From Bremerella alba (GTDB lineage: Bacteria > Planctomycetota > Planctomycetia > Pirellulales > Pirellulaceae): a stretch of 64,000 nt of DNA. Positions 26,733 through 39,170 of the stretch are shown here, in pieces. Under the pieces are notes generated by a model that did no database searches, was not told the origin of the DNA, and saw only the letters and a program-made list of their open reading frames with translations. Every line of letters begins with the position of its first letter. Positions within the stretch are counted from its first letter, which is position 1. The translations under genes and the position numbers were made by a program. The stretch is taken from the NCBI RefSeq assembly GCF_013618625.1, contig NZ_JABRWO010000018.1:1-64000 (forward strand), given 5' to 3'.

Positions 26733-29545
26733 TGCAGAAGGTGTTACCCCTGGCCTGGGCGTTTTTATGGGAGTCTCCAGTTCGCGTGATGCTCGCCATC
26801 GTGGCTACAGCGGCCGCGACATGCCTGGTTATCTGGATCGCAAGTGGCTACGACGCGTTAGAAAAAACGTTCGACGATTATGCCAATCTATCCATGGGAC
26901 GCTACGAGTTGGCCATTGCGCCTATTGGCCTGAAAGAAGAAGCGTTCGTCCCACCGGAAGTGCTCGAGGACCTGAAGTCAGATACCCGTGTGACAATTGC
27001 TGATCCGATGTGGGTTTATCGTGCGGAAGTACTCCCGCCCAGATCCGCGAGCCGATCCGTTCATCGCGGCAGAGGCTCTGATGAAGATGGTCCGCCAAAG
27101 GGATTTGACGGAGGTCCGAATGCCAGACCTCCTGGTAGTTTGCCGGGTACGTTGTTGCTGATCACCGACGCCTCGGAAGCACCATTCGAGATGCTTCGAG
27201 GCGATTGGCTGTCTACGGAAGCAGTGAATGTACCGCAAGCGGTAGTCCGAACGGAGACGGCAGAAAGGATGGCGATTGATGTTGGCGATAGGCTGACGCT
27301 GAAGCAGGATGATCAAGATCATCAGTTGCAGGTGATTGGAATTCTCAATGCGCCTAAGCTGAAAGGGGCAGGGGATTCGGCTCTGACAATTCTCGCTCCC
27401 AGCAAAGGCGAGATCTTTATAACCAGTGCTGCTGCAGAACGGGTGCTGTCGAAACCCTTTAAGATTAGCCTGATTGCCATTTCGCTGAAGGAAGAAACCA
27501 ATATCAACAAGTTTCGTTTCGGTTGGGCACCGCAGCTTGCCTCGTACGAGACGCCTGTCCAGTTCCAGCAAGCGTTTGAAGTGGAAGAGGCATTAGACCA
27601 GAGTTCAGCCGCGGCAAATGTTCGGCTTCAGTCCTTTGCCGCGACGGGTATTTCCATGTTGGTTGCGTTGCTGGTCGTGCTATGCACGCTGAGCATGGGA
27701 GTCAACGAACGTATCCGCCAATACGCGATTCTTCGGTCCCTTTCTTTTACACGCTTTCAGATCGCCCAGTTGATTGTATTAGAAGGTCTTTTCCTCGGCG
27801 GCCTTGGCTTACTAACCGGCCTTGCGATCAGTTGGGGCGTCCTATTAATTGTATCTAGTGCGGCTTCGCAAATGCTCGATCATGGCGTGATGCTGGGACG
27901 CTACAGCATCTTGCTCGCAATGGCGGCGACGCTAGGCGGGGCTGTACTCGCATCGCTGATACCTGCGTACAGGGCAATGCGTGTAAAACCCATCGACGCG
28001 ATGGCTCCCTTCGTGGAAGTTTCTGGACAAAAATCGTTTTCGCGAGTCGGGCTCATGGTTGGGCTCGGTTTAATAGCCGTGAATCCAGTTTTGACTTTCC
28101 TCGTTCCTCCACCCTTCGAGGCCGAAATCCCAGTAATGATGACTGTTGGGTTCGTCTGTATGACAATCGGCTTTGTTTTGATTGCTCCCGCGATAGTTGT
28201 TGGAGTTGATCGGTCGCTCAGCCCTGGGCTGGCCCGCGTGATGAAAATCGATCGTAAGCTGCTGGCTTCGCAGATAACTAACCATTTGTGGCGAACGGTT
28301 GGGGCTTCAATTTCTCTGGCAGTCGGCGTTGGGCTTTTTATCGGAATTCAGGTTTGGGGATACACGATGCTGGAAGGGTTCATCCCGGGACCATGGACCC
28401 CCGATGCGCTTCTGCAATTCAATTCTGGCAGTCTTCTTCCCTCAGAAACGAGTGCTGTCGCGATTGTGCCAGGAATAGATCCAGAGCGAAGTTTTCCAAT
28501 TGTCGTCGAGCAACCCCGCCTTAGTGAAGATCTGACCAACAGTGCAGAGCGTGCTTCGGTCATCCGTCAGGATAATATTGTCCTTGTCGGCATCGATGCG
28601 AAGAGAGCCTTCTCGGGAAGCGATCCATTTCTAAAGTTCGAGTGGGTGGAAGGTACGCCCGAAGAAGCAATTGGCAAACTGGCCTCCGGAAGAGGTTGCA
28701 TCGTCCCTGATCACTTTCTGCGGGAGACGGGACTGAATCTCGGCGACTACTTCACATTAGTGCCGCCAGAGAACGCTGAGAAGGTTGTCTCTTATGAAAT
28801 CGCAGGCGCCGTCAAGCTGCCAGGTTGGCATTGGCAGACCAAGCTGACAGGCTTCCGCACACGTACACATCGCGCCGCCGCACTGGTTTTTGCCAACTAT
28901 GAACCGGTAGCGGAAGACTTTGACCTTTCGCAAGCGTCCCACCTCTGGTTCGATTTCACGTCGTTGGACGCCGACCCCCAAAAGATTCAAGAGCAGGCAA
29001 GTCAGCTTTACGCAAAAAGTAAAGAGATGAAGGACACCGGCGAGAACAATCGGGAAGAAGCTGACGTGCAAATTATCCCAGTCAATCAAATCAGGGAAAG
29101 AACGCGAGGAGCAGCTCGACGCTGGATTTGGTTGGTAAGCCAGGTCCCGCTTATCGCGTCGCTAATCGCTACTTTGGGTGTTCTCAATGTTTTCCTCGCG
29201 TCAGTTCGTGCACGCCGCTGGGAATTTGGTGTCTTAAGAGCCATCGGAATCACCAGCTCGACCATTATCCGTACTGTGTTGGCCGAAGGTCTTTTGATCG
29301 GCATATCGGCAGGTCTATTAAGTGTCAGTTTTGGCGTAATGTGTGGCTGGTGCGGATGCGGTATCGCGCAGTACATGAGCTTTTTTGGTGGTATGCATCC
29401 AGATCTTGTGATCCCGTGGGACGCCATCGCAATGGGGCTTATCGGGCTGGTCCTTCTTGCAACGCTCAGCGCTGCCTGGCCAGCCTATTCGATCGGGAAG
29501 ACTCGTCCGCTTGTGTTGCTGCAAGAGGGCCGGAGTTCCATTTAA
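26732..29545 (+). CDS. FtsX-type ABC permease, second pair
   Basis: 937 residues, colinear with the first permease: TLSMGVNERIRQYAILRSLSFTR in the first FtsX core, VWGYTMLEGFIPGPWTPDALLQF in the middle (the first has VWGHSMLGGFLPGRWTPDTIVKF-like residues), and RARRWEFGVLRAIGI in the C-terminal core. The periplasmic part near residues 105-135 has a Pro/Arg/Gly-rich insert (RGSDEDGPPKGFDGGP). The two pairs may form alternative or mixed complexes. Substrate unknown. Confidence 0.88.
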   Translation: MQKVLPLAWAFLWESPVRVMLAIVATAAATCLVIWIASGYDALEKTFDDYANLSMGRYELAIAPIGLKEEAFVPPEVLEDLKSDTRVTIADPMWVYRAEVLPPRSASRSVHRGRGSDEDGPPKGFDGGPNARPPGSLPGTLLLITDASEAPFEMLRGDWLSTEAVNVPQAVVRTETAERMAIDVGDRLTLKQDDQDHQLQVIGILNAPKLKGAGDSALTILAPSKGEIFITSAAAERVLSKPFKISLIAISLKEETNINKFRFGWAPQLASYETPVQFQQAFEVEEALDQSSAAANVRLQSFAATGISMLVALLVVLCTLSMGVNERIRQYAILRSLSFTRFQIAQLIVLEGLFLGGLGLLTGLAISWGVLLIVSSAASQMLDHGVMLGRYSILLAMAATLGGAVLASLIPAYRAMRVKPIDAMAPFVEVSGQKSFSRVGLMVGLGLIAVNPVLTFLVPPPFEAEIPVMMTVGFVCMTIGFVLIAPAIVVGVDRSLSPGLARVMKIDRKLLASQITNHLWRTVGASISLAVGVGLFIGIQVWGYTMLEGFIPGPWTPDALLQFNSGSLLPSETSAVAIVPGIDPERSFPIVVEQPRLSEDLTNSAERASVIRQDNIVLVGIDAKRAFSGSDPFLKFEWVEGTPEEAIGKLASGRGCIVPDHFLRETGLNLGDYFTLVPPENAEKVVSYEIAGAVKLPGWHWQTKLTGFRTRTHRAAALVFANYEPVAEDFDLSQASHLWFDFTSLDADPQKIQEQASQLYAKSKEMKDTGENNREEADVQIIPVNQIRERTRGAARRWIWLVSQVPLIASLIATLGVLNVFLASVRARRWEFGVLRAIGITSSTIIRTVLAEGLLIGISAGLLSVSFGVMCGWCGCGIAQYMSFFGGMHPDLVIPWDAIAMGLIGLVLLATLSAAWPAYSIGKTRPLVLLQEGRSSI

Positions 29546-29634
29546 CTGACCCTCGAACATCGTAGCTTGTTAACCATTGCATGGAATCTTATTGCCAGTC
29601 ACTTTGTACAGACATTGATTCGGTAAAAACAAAT

Positions 29635-30585
29635 TTATCGAATGGAATCGCTCTTGGTTGGGGGAAGTGCCTTGTGTCGTGCTTTTTCTAGTTGTCGATA
29701 GGTTGACGGCGAGACTCCCTTCAGCTTCAAGAATATGCGGTTAAAGTTTGAGAGATTCGAGAAGCCAGTGCGGTATGCGATCACACTAATCGGTTCAAGA
29801 GTTGTCTGTAAGAGTCGCGACGCATTCGAGATACGCACTTGGTTCACAAATTGGCTGAAACTAACGCCGGTGCATTTAGGAAAGTGTCGGCTGAAGGTGG
29901 CCTTGCTCATTTGAACTAAGTCGAGCACTTCCTGTAACTGGATATCGGTGTCGTAGTGTTCCATGATCCAGTTGACTGTCTTCTGCATCTCGACGTAGTT
30001 CACGATGCTTTGATGATTGTCGAAGCGGATAGTGGAAATCTGACGGGCTTGTTGCGTATGAATACTTGCTAGTGTTCCCAGCAATTGAATGAGCTGACCA
30101 TGCGTTTCCAAGTGATTGGTGGGGATATTGGCGGCAAGGCCCCGTAAAATGCGTATCGATGCTTCACAGAATCGGGCGGGAATTTCGATGCCATTGGCAG
30201 CTCGCTCGACTAGCTTGACCATCTCGGTTCGACCGAGGTCCGTCAATGAATTCATGATTCGCGTATCACTGAACTGGACACACACGCCGGAAGAAGGGCC
30301 ATGGAAGTCCCAGGAATGAGGAAGCCCCCGGCCTAACACGACTAAATCAGAATCGCCGGCGATCTCCTTGGTTTCATTCCCAACAACACGGACCCCATTG
30401 CCCGATTCCACCAAGGTAATTTCAACCTCGTAGTGCCAATGCCATTGGCCGCCGGTTCCTTGCATAGGCCTGAATTGGCCGATTTTCGCATCGAGCGTCT
30501 CGACCTGATTCACATCGGCATTCCAGCGCAGAATACGAAAGCATTCACTGGGTGGCAGGTCAATGGTTTCGTAGTTGATCGGCAT
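29635..30585 (-). CDS. AraC-family regulator with cupin sensor
   Basis: 316 residues. The N-terminal cupin-like sensor (WHWHYEVEITLVESGNGVRVVG, then GLPHSWDF) precedes a C-terminal double helix-turn-helix (LQEVLDLVQMSKATFSRHFPKCTGVSF and ISVIAYRTGFSNLSNFNRIFLKLKGVSPS). This type usually controls sugar or polysaccharide use. It follows the DUF1501 gene by 41 bases and is probably the last gene of that operon, which it may regulate. Confidence 0.88.
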   Translation of the reverse strand: MPINYETIDLPPSECFRILRWNADVNQVETLDAKIGQFRPMQGTGGQWHWHYEVEITLVESGNGVRVVGNETKEIAGDSDLVVLGRGLPHSWDFHGPSSGVCVQFSDTRIMNSLTDLGRTEMVKLVERAANGIEIPARFCEASIRILRGLAANIPTNHLETHGQLIQLLGTLASIHTQQARQISTIRFDNHQSIVNYVEMQKTVNWIMEHYDTDIQLQEVLDLVQMSKATFSRHFPKCTGVSFSQFVNQVRISNASRLLQTTLEPISVIAYRTGFSNLSNFNRIFLKLKGVSPSTYRQLEKARHKALPPTKSDSIR

Positions 30586-30626
30586 GTGCTGCGGGTAAGA
30601 GAGGGGGTGACGCCACTTGCATTGGC

Positions 30627-32165
<1,539 letters not shown>

Positions 32166-32176
32166 CTCGTGCTGGG

Positions 32177-35100
32177 CTATTGGATAAACAGGAATTCGTT
32201 GCTATTGAGCAAGGCCCGGCAAAATGCGGTCAGTCCTTGCTGTTGGATAAATTCATGGCTTGTATCTTGCTCTTGCTGCGTCGGCGGTCGTCCGTAGCAT
32301 AGCTCTATCGCCAGAGCGATTTGAGCCTCTGGTTGGGCGGCCTCATTTTTAAGCCGTTGCGCGAACAATTCGGCCTGCTGAAGCAGAAAGGGACTATTAA
32401 ACAAGTTCAGCGCCTGCAGAGGTGTGGTCGACCGCGTTCGCTTGGCAATTGACGTTGCGGCATCGGGGCAATCGAATTGGCCGAAGACGGCATCCTTTTC
32501 CATACGCACTTTCGTCATGTAGACCATTCGCCGCCAGTCCTCCGGACCAAAGCTCTTCTTCGGGTGATAATGCCGAACGTTCTCGGCTTCGACTTGGAAG
32601 GCGCTGAATCCAGGGCCTCCCATGCTCAGGTCTAAGACACCAGATACGGCCAGAATCGAGTCACGTATGGGCTCTGCTTCCAATCGATGTGGCGGGTAAC
32701 GCCATAAAAACTCTGTCCCTCCATCCACTTTTAAACCTGCCGAGTTGGGGCGACTCGACTGCTGGTAAGTAGCGGATTGCAAAATGAGCCGATGAATATA
32801 CTTCAACGACCAATCGTTGCGTATCAATTCGGCCGCCAGCCAGTCCAATAGCCCTGGATGTGTCGGAGGAATTCCAGCAGCGCCAAAATCGCTAGGCGTA
32901 TCGACTAGGCCCTTCCCGAAATGGAACTGCCAAAGCCTATTTACCATGACACGGGCTGTCAGAGGATTTTCCGGGGATGCGATCCACTGGGCCAGTTCTT
33001 TGCGTCGGTCCGCTTCCGAGCTATCGGCGGCCAACGGCAAACTCGTGAAGATCTCAGGCGCATTGGGGGGAACTTGCTCGCGTTTCTCCAACGGCTCGCC
33101 ACGATACAGTCGATGCGTCGGACCTGGCTGCTTGTAGGTGCCAGAGTATACTCGATCGGGTTTGCTGGCAGATTTTAGCTGCGTTTGTACATGCTGAAGT
33201 TCGTCCAACCAAGCCTTCCCGGCGGCAGCCTGCTCTGCGGGCAAGTGGTCGAACCGATAGATCTTTTCCGCAGGCATGGTGGGCGCAGCTGTTGGCAAAC
33301 GGTCGGACGAATGAGCGACCGTTCGCCACTGCATTCCGTCGAGCGAAGTCTCGATCCGGTAAAGGGTTGCCAGACGATCGGTGTACTTTCCCTCTTGGTC
33401 ACGCGACCACTCAATGCGATCGATCATGTAGGTCTGGGGGAGTTCGATTTGCACCCAACCGGTTTTGCTATCGGCGATCCAGCTGAAATCATTCGAGTAA
33501 CGGCCATCGTTGATGTGCTTCAGTTTGTGAATCGGGTGGCCTTTTAACGATCCTGAGGCGGTCGGCACGCCCCCCTGGTCAGCCAGACCAACGTTTTGAT
33601 CGCCGGAATAAATGGCCAACTCATCCAAGCAAGGATTTCCTCTATTGGTGGCTTCTATCACGAAGCGGACATATTTTGCCTCTTGGGCTTCAATCCGCTC
33701 GACATTTCCGGCAGGGTCAAGTGCTTCACGAAAGATAGGCTGGGGGGACGTTTTCTCATCGAGGTCTTGCACGTGTTCCAGCAGCAAAACATCCGCCGTT
33801 AATGCAGATCCAGTTGAGCCTCCGACCAGCAAAATCTGATCGTCGCTGTCGAGCGTGGCGACCGCCGCGTTAAAGAATCCGCTCCATAGTGGCTCGTTCT
33901 TTAAGGAAACCTCGCCATTGGCAAAATGCTGTTGATTGACAATCGCGATTTCTTCCCAGTCGCCATGCGTGCTTGGATCTCCATCTCGATCAATCACATA
34001 CTGGGCATCTTGGCAGTGAGTGTCATAACCACATCCCCACGACAGCCAAATGCGATACTTCCCGGTTGCTTGAGGCGCCCAGGCAAAGACAGCCTTGTCG
34101 GCTTGATGTTTCCACCACGAGTACTTTCCACCACTCACATTTGGCGATTGATTTGTGTCGCCGGAATCGTTGGCCTGTCCACGCGCCTTCCCTTTACGGT
34201 TGGAGCCGACGCCTGCAATCTCGGAGAGACGCTTAACCGCCTCTCCTGCGTTTTGGGGATCGTCATCAATCAAGACAAAACGACCTCCATCAACTCGTGC
34301 GACGAAAGGGGATAATTCTATTTCTAATTGGGCAACCTTGCTGCGAAGAGTCTGGACTTTCTGTTGAGCTTCTTCGGAAAGTGGCAAGTTCATATCGCCA
34401 TGATTCACTCCGGCGAAGATAGCCTGCATCGAGTAATAGTCGGTTTGCAGAATAGGATCGAACTTGTGATTGTGGCACCGGGCACAACCGACTGTCAGGC
34501 CGAGAAACGCCGTCGAGGTCGTGTTGATTATGTCGTCTAGCTCATTCTGTCGCTGCATGAGCGTTAAGTTAACGTCGGGACTTTTTACCTGATCGTAGGG
34601 CCCAGCAACGAGGTAACCCATGGCGATGGGGGCATCAAAGCTGTCACCGGCAATCTGTTCGCGGATAAACTGATCGTACGGCATGTCTTCGTTGAACGCT
34701 CGCACAACGTAATCTCGATATCGCCACGCGTTAGGGCGTTCGCGATTGGTCTCGAATCCATGCGTTTCGGCGAATCGCACCAGGTCGAGCCAATGCGTGG
34801 CCCAACGTTGTCCAAAGTAAGGACTCTCGAGCATCTGATGAATGATTCGATCGGTGGCGTCCGGGTCTTCGTCACGCAGATAAGATTTCATCGCATCTGG
34901 CGCGACCGGCAGGCCCAGCAGGTCGAGGGAAAGTCGGCGAACGAGAGTACGCCGATCGGCTACCGGGTTCGGCTGCAAACCCCTCTCATTCAGTTTCGCG
35001 AGGATGAAATGGTCGATAGGGTTTCGCGCCCAATCGCTTTCGACTTGAGGAACTTCAATGGGAACAACCGGTTGAAAAGCCCAGTGGTCGGTGGTGCGTT

Positions 35101-35509
35101 TCTCTTCTTCCACAACGCCATGCGGGCCAGGCCACGGGGCGTCCTGGTCGATCCAGGCCCGAAGCAAGGCGATCTCTTGGTCGTTTAACGCATCGTCTGC
35201 GTCAGGTGGCATTCGCAAGTCGGCTTCTAGTCCCGCCACGAGTCGAATCAGATGGCTTTCCTCGCTCTTGCCGATCACGATTCCTGGTTCGCCCGAGTCT
35301 CCGCCGCGTAGTACAGATGACTTACGGTCGAGGCGAAAGTTGCCTTCCTGCCCAAACTCTCCGTGGCAATCGTGGCACTTGGCTTCAAGCAGAGGAAATA
35401 TATCCCGCTGGAAATCGATTTGCTTTTCAGCGGCTGGCGGCAATTCGACTCCCCAAACGGTCGTTTGGGTCAGCAGTGCCAGATAAAATGCCAAGCAATA
35501 ACGAACCAT
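32177..35509 (-). CDS. PSCyt1-DUF1549-DUF1553 cytochrome-like protein with inserted F5/8C domain
   Basis: About 1110 residues from ATG 35509, which has GAGG upstream and gives a clean signal peptide ([16 protein letters not shown]); farther starts lack this. Domains in order: PSCyt1 with haem motif CHDCHG, DUF1549 with a second CxxCH ([11 protein letters not shown]), a central part that includes an F5/8C (discoidin)-like carbohydrate-binding stretch ([12 protein letters not shown], then [20 protein letters not shown]), and DUF1553 ([22 protein letters not shown]). It is thought to be a periplasmic c-type cytochrome that supports oxidation of complex sugars. It is followed directly by DUF1501. 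Confidence 0.9.
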   Translation of the reverse strand: MVRYCLAFYLALLTQTTVWGVELPPAAEKQIDFQRDIFPLLEAKCHDCHGEFGQEGNFRLDRKSSVLRGGDSGEPGIVIGKSEESHLIRLVAGLEADLRMPPDADDALNDQEIALLRAWIDQDAPWPGPHGVVEEEKRTTDHWAFQPVVPIEVPQVESDWARNPIDHFILAKLNERGLQPNPVADRRTLVRRLSLDLLGLPVAPDAMKSYLRDEDPDATDRIIHQMLESPYFGQRWATHWLDLVRFAETHGFETNRERPNAWRYRDYVVRAFNEDMPYDQFIREQIAGDSFDAPIAMGYLVAGPYDQVKSPDVNLTLMQRQNELDDIINTTSTAFLGLTVGCARCHNHKFDPILQTDYYSMQAIFAGVNHGDMNLPLSEEAQQKVQTLRSKVAQLEIELSPFVARVDGGRFVLIDDDPQNAGEAVKRLSEIAGVGSNRKGKARGQANDSGDTNQSPNVSGGKYSWWKHQADKAVFAWAPQATGKYRIWLSWGCGYDTHCQDAQYVIDRDGDPSTHGDWEEIAIVNQQHFANGEVSLKNEPLWSGFFNAAVATLDSDDQILLVGGSTGSALTADVLLLEHVQDLDEKTSPQPIFREALDPAGNVERIEAQEAKYVRFVIEATNRGNPCLDELAIYSGDQNVGLADQGGVPTASGSLKGHPIHKLKHINDGRYSNDFSWIADSKTGWVQIELPQTYMIDRIEWSRDQEGKYTDRLATLYRIETSLDGMQWRTVAHSSDRLPTAAPTMPAEKIYRFDHLPAEQAAAGKAWLDELQHVQTQLKSASKPDRVYSGTYKQPGPTHRLYRGEPLEKREQVPPNAPEIFTSLPLAADSSEADRRKELAQWIASPENPLTARVMVNRLWQFHFGKGLVDTPSDFGAAGIPPTHPGLLDWLAAELIRNDWSLKYIHRLILQSATYQQSSRPNSAGLKVDGGTEFLWRYPPHRLEAEPIRDSILAVSGVLDLSMGGPGFSAFQVEAENVRHYHPKKSFGPEDWRRMVYMTKVRMEKDAVFGQFDCPDAATSIAKRTRSTTPLQALNLFNSPFLLQQAELFAQRLKNEAAQPEAQIALAIELCYGRPPTQQEQDTSHEFIQQQGLTAFCRALLNSNEFLFIQ

Positions 35510-35710
35510 GCCGTGGCCTCGATTGTTCATCATAAGGAAAGGTAAACAGTGCTGCCGCACGTAAAGTATGGTGTCCTTGCATGCGGCGATCGACTGAACA
35601 TTAGGAGGGATCGATTCAAAGGTGGGGTATTGGCAACATACTCGGTAAGTATGATCTCAGGCAACTATTTCCTGCTCGGTGTTGGAAAACAGAACGTTTC
35701 GAGGCAGATC

Positions 35711-36112
35711 TCAGTCTTCCAATTCAATTCGAAGTTCCGGGTTGTCCTTTGCGAGGACTTTCTGCCGGAGCGGAGTTGACTTTATTTCCGAGTATCTCAT
35801 CGGAATTTCAGACTTCGTGGCACTATATAAATCACCCGATGGCTGTGCGTACTTTTGGACAAGTACACGGTGTTCGCCTGGAATTGCTCCATCTCCTGGG
35901 GCGAATGTCATCAGTTCAAACTTTCCATCGACATTGGTCGTGCCGCTCGCAGGTCTCCCACTGTCTGGTATCAACGAGATGCTCGCATTGGCCAGAGGTT
36001 TTCCTTCGTACAACAAGACCCCCTTTACGGGAGCCGTGGCTGGATAGTCCGAGTTACCGGAGCAACCCCAGGCAAAGCAGCAGAGCAAAAGCCCCAACAA
36101 TAAACGCAGCAT
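35711..36112 (-). CDS. Small lipoprotein, carboxypeptidase-regulatory-like
   Basis: 133 residues from the ATG at 36112 (GGAG upstream). A lipobox-like FAWGCSG ends the signal. The mature part (KGVLLYEGKPLANASISLIPDSGRP, then VDGKFELMTF) is a transthyretin-like sandwich. It follows a DUF1559 gene by 66 bases, the same order as at 9235-10648, so the two form a repeating module. Function unknown. Confidence 0.78.
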   Translation of the reverse strand: MLRLLLGLLLCCFAWGCSGNSDYPATAPVKGVLLYEGKPLANASISLIPDSGRPASGTTNVDGKFELMTFAPGDGAIPGEHRVLVQKYAQPSGDLYSATKSEIPMRYSEIKSTPLRQKVLAKDNPELRIELED

Positions 36113-36178
36113 AACAGGCGGTCTCCGTGATGATTCACTTAGGGAACGAGCAAAGAATGAGAACATCTTGCTGCGAAG

Positions 36179-37165
36179 TTAAAATTCTCCGAGAACTCTT
36201 CCATCACGACGATCCCCGAGACCTTGGTAGGTCACCATGTCGAGTGTTTCGGGGAGAAATCGAACCGACCCGTCACATAATACAAATTGGGCGCCACCGG
36301 CATGGAGTGACTTGAAGCCTTGGGAAGCTCCCCATTGTCCGGTGTGCTGATTGCAGCCGGTTCCTGTTCCTGGGGCACCTTCGCATGTGTTGAAATTGAT
36401 GGCGACGCCGGTGCCAGTGTAGACCGAGTTAAAACCCATCCATCCATCGCGAGTATGCGCCGCACATTTGGGGCGAATCTCACCCATGGCGATCGTGTTG
36501 GTGAGGCCGTCAGTAATGTCACGCATTCTGGCCGACCAAGCCCAGTGACCGAAAACGCCTGAGATCTGGTTTGGGTCGAGCGTGTCGGAACGGGTCACAG
36601 GGCCGTTACCGAAGTAGTTGTTGTGTGTACCACATGGTGAATTGGCTTGGCTTCCCATGCTGAACGAATAATTCGTCAACGCGCGATCTTCACCATTAGA
36701 ACTCGCGTTATGCGCTGCCCCATCCTTCCAGCGTCCTGGGTGGTCATCGGATGGACAAATGATTGTGGAAATGATGATCGAACTTACTTTCTCACCATCC
36801 GCAGTAACGCTCACGTTGACGGTATCGCCGGTAAAGTTGCAAACGTCGTGGAGGGCAGACTGTTCAAGAAAAGGCAGTAGCTTGACGTATTGGCTGCCCT
36901 TGTGGCTATCGTGATTTGTGCCCCAGGTTCCAGACATAACCGGCGAGGCAGTGGGGAAAACGTTGAAGGTGTCGTGATAGTTGTGGAGAGCCAATCCGAT
37001 TTGCTTGAGATGATTGGCACACTGAATTCTTCTCGCCGCTTCTCGGGCCTGTTGAACGGCTGGCAGAAGCAGCGCAATCAAGACCCCGATGATAGCTATG
37101 ACCACCAGAAGTTCGACCAAAGTAAACCCTCGATCAGCGACTCGTCTGCGGAAAGCAAAAGACAT
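36179..37165 (-). CDS. DUF1559 protein with prepilin-type N-terminus
   Basis: 328 residues with [30 protein letters not shown] and a C-terminal [23 protein letters not shown] at 37165 with GGAG upstream. First gene of a probable leftward operon with the lipoprotein, PSCyt1/DUF1553, DUF1501 and AraC genes. Role unknown, probably surface-exposed after prepilin-type processing. Confidence 0.9.
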   Translation of the reverse strand: MSFAFRRRVADRGFTLVELLVVIAIIGVLIALLLPAVQQAREAARRIQCANHLKQIGLALHNYHDTFNVFPTASPVMSGTWGTNHDSHKGSQYVKLLPFLEQSALHDVCNFTGDTVNVSVTADGEKVSSIIISTIICPSDDHPGRWKDGAAHNASSNGEDRALTNYSFSMGSQANSPCGTHNNYFGNGPVTRSDTLDPNQISGVFGHWAWSARMRDITDGLTNTIAMGEIRPKCAAHTRDGWMGFNSVYTGTGVAINFNTCEGAPGTGTGCNQHTGQWGASQGFKSLHAGGAQFVLCDGSVRFLPETLDMVTYQGLGDRRDGRVLGEF

Positions 37166-37635
37166 ATTGAAGGACTCCGAAGTAGCTTAAAGCGTTAGGA
37201 AGAGATTCTAGAGAAGGAAGGTATTGAAACTGGTACTTAGAAATAAAACCGCGTCGAATGTCTAATTTATTATCACGCCAGTAGGCCGAATGTTGGGTAG
37301 CGAGACGAGCCATAATGAACCGATCTAACCAGCAAACTACTTGAGATCATTTGCATTGCTCGTGTAGTTAAGGGAGCAGAAACCCAGCCTGGATAGTACT
37401 TTATTTTAAATAAAATATTATCGCTACGTCTGAGGGATCAATGTTTGATACTATTGTCTCATGGGTGTTGGCTGAGATCAGGCTTAGTTTGCAAACACAT
37501 TCTGATCCTGACACGCCGCGACAACAGAGAGTCCGTATTGCTCCAGAAGTAAGGACAATGACCAACGCAATCGGCCGCGAGAAACGGTAATCCAATGCTC
37601 AAAAGGAGCGGTGGTATAATTGCCGAAGACATTGC
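37166..37635. other. AT-rich intergenic region
   Basis: About 470 bases without a supportable gene. The only structure is a TTTATTT-T-AAATAAA dyad at 37400-37414. It contains the promoter of the DUF1559 operon and the 3' flank of the prepilin-peptidase-like gene. Confidence 0.35.
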
Positions 37636-38511
37636 TTACACGACCATCAGGCCGACCGAGACAAGTGTGTCTACCTTGGCAATGGCCGTAAATGGTGGTC
37701 CGTAGGGGGCACCAGGACATACGGAAAATAAAAGAAAACCGGCTGCAACCATTGGATGAGGCTGAAAGAGTACTAGTTCGACGATTGGGTAACGGGCCGA
37801 AATCTTCGACTGGCAGTTTCGGCACCGCCCACCCAGCATCACCCATCCGAAGATCGGTACGTTATCACGTCCAAGGATTTGCGTGTGGCATTGTGGGCAG
37901 TGAGAACGCTGAAAGACGACTGACTCTCCACGCGGCAGTCGATACGCCACGACATTTAAGAAACTGCCAATCGTTGCGCCCAGTGCGAAAAACCAAAGGG
38001 CACTCACTCCCTCCATGCTGCGAAGTCGTACCATCTCTGCGAGCGACATGTATTCGCGCATGCGGATAGATGGGGAGGGAAAAATGAGGTTTGTGAGCCA
38101 TTCACTTGTGGGTATCAAGATCATGTAGACGACAAATACAAACGACACACTCCAAAGCGTCACTTGCTTCCATTTCAGTCGCCCGCAAAAAGAAGCCGTT
38201 CGGGTGTACAGCCAAGGCGCCAATTCAACGCCATCCGCGATCAAGATCACAAGCAGCATCAAAAAGAAGACCGGTGGCGAAAATAATTTAAGTGCTGGGT
38301 GTGGTATTCCCAGGTCAGACTGCCAAATGGCAAAGACGATACATGCGAGGCCGCTGGTCACCAGAGGTGAGAACCAGCATCCCGAGAACACACCCCTTGC
38401 TCGACACACAATCCAAACGCCAGCGATAAGGACGCCCAGTCCCTCCGGAGCGTACCAAGCGCCGAGCGACCCCCCCAAGATTCCAAAGCCTGCCTGAAAC
38501 ATCAAAGCCAT
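37636..38511 (-). CDS. Prepilin-peptidase-like protein lacking the A24 catalytic core
   Basis: About 291 residues (a TTG start at 38613 would give 325). The first two thirds are several hydrophobic helices. The DiS_P_DiS domain follows: [20 protein letters not shown], then CPQC and CRNC zinc cysteines and SARYPIVEL. In normal prepilin peptidases a membrane domain with two catalytic Asp (one in GxGD) comes next. Here only about 45 residues remain, and no GxGD is visible anywhere in the frame. It may be a truncated pseudogene or a non-catalytic relative. The neighbour is a Flp pilin gene. Confidence 0.65.
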   Translation of the reverse strand: MALMFQAGFGILGGSLGAWYAPEGLGVLIAGVWIVCRARGVFSGCWFSPLVTSGLACIVFAIWQSDLGIPHPALKLFSPPVFFLMLLVILIADGVELAPWLYTRTASFCGRLKWKQVTLWSVSFVFVVYMILIPTSEWLTNLIFPSPSIRMREYMSLAEMVRLRSMEGVSALWFFALGATIGSFLNVVAYRLPRGESVVFQRSHCPQCHTQILGRDNVPIFGWVMLGGRCRNCQSKISARYPIVELVLFQPHPMVAAGFLLFSVCPGAPYGPPFTAIAKVDTLVSVGLMVV

Positions 38512-38844
38512 CGCCAGATATTCACCAGGCAAGCTGCGCTGGAAACAGGAACGAGGCCGTTCATCGCACGGCGCTGAGCTGTCGATTTCGAGCTGAGATC
38601 CTGAAATATTCAACTCTCTATTTCCACGTCGTATAACTCGCTGGGCGAACTCAATTGCCCGTTCTACGAATCAAGTCCGGAAGAAGGGGCGGAAGTCGTT
38701 GACTCATTCGGTGTCTAAGTTCTCAGTCTCAAAGAAATCTATTGTGTGCGAGGACGTTTAATCCGCCTCGACGATTAGCCCACTAAATGCATCCGGGCTA
38801 TCCAGTCCGACGTTAATGCCAAGTCGTGCGGTACCGCTGTTGGA

Positions 38845-39099
38845 TTAGATCGTGCTTGCATCCAATCCGATGGCACCACTTCCACCGGAAGTGGTTTCGA
38901 TGAGCTTTCCAGCTACCTGTGGCCCGTTGTCATCGCCATGGGCACATGGGAGAACCACGCCAACGGCCGCGATCAGATCGCAGGTCTTGTGTCCGAAAAG
39001 AGAAACAGCCGCCGCGCTGATCAATGCTACGCCAGCGATGAGCAGGCCATACTCGACCAAGCCCTGACCCTTTTTGTTCCGAAATAATTGCTGCAACAC
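38845..39099 (-). CDS. Flp/Fap-type pilin with extended tail
   Basis: 84 residues with a GTG start preceded by AAGGA. The class III Flp signature KGQGLVEYGLLIAGVALISAA spans residues 10-30: cleavage after G, E at +5-like position, then a hydrophobic helix. Unlike compact Flp pilins it has a hydrophilic tail of about 50 residues with two Cys (TCDL and LPCAH). The frame meets TAA at 38845 and then continues open for 28 protein-like codons to a second TAA at 38758, including GLDSPDAFSGLIVEAD, so the tail may once have been longer. No tad secretion genes are in the window. Confidence 0.75.
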   Translation of the reverse strand: MLQQLFRNKKGQGLVEYGLLIAGVALISAAAVSLFGHKTCDLIAAVGVVLPCAHGDDNGPQVAGKLIETTSGGSGAIGLDASTI

Positions 39100-39170
39100 G
39101 GTATCTATTCCTTCTTAGCTAAAACAGTTGGAATTGAGTCGTTAGTGAAAATCTGAACGCGCGTCCCGTC

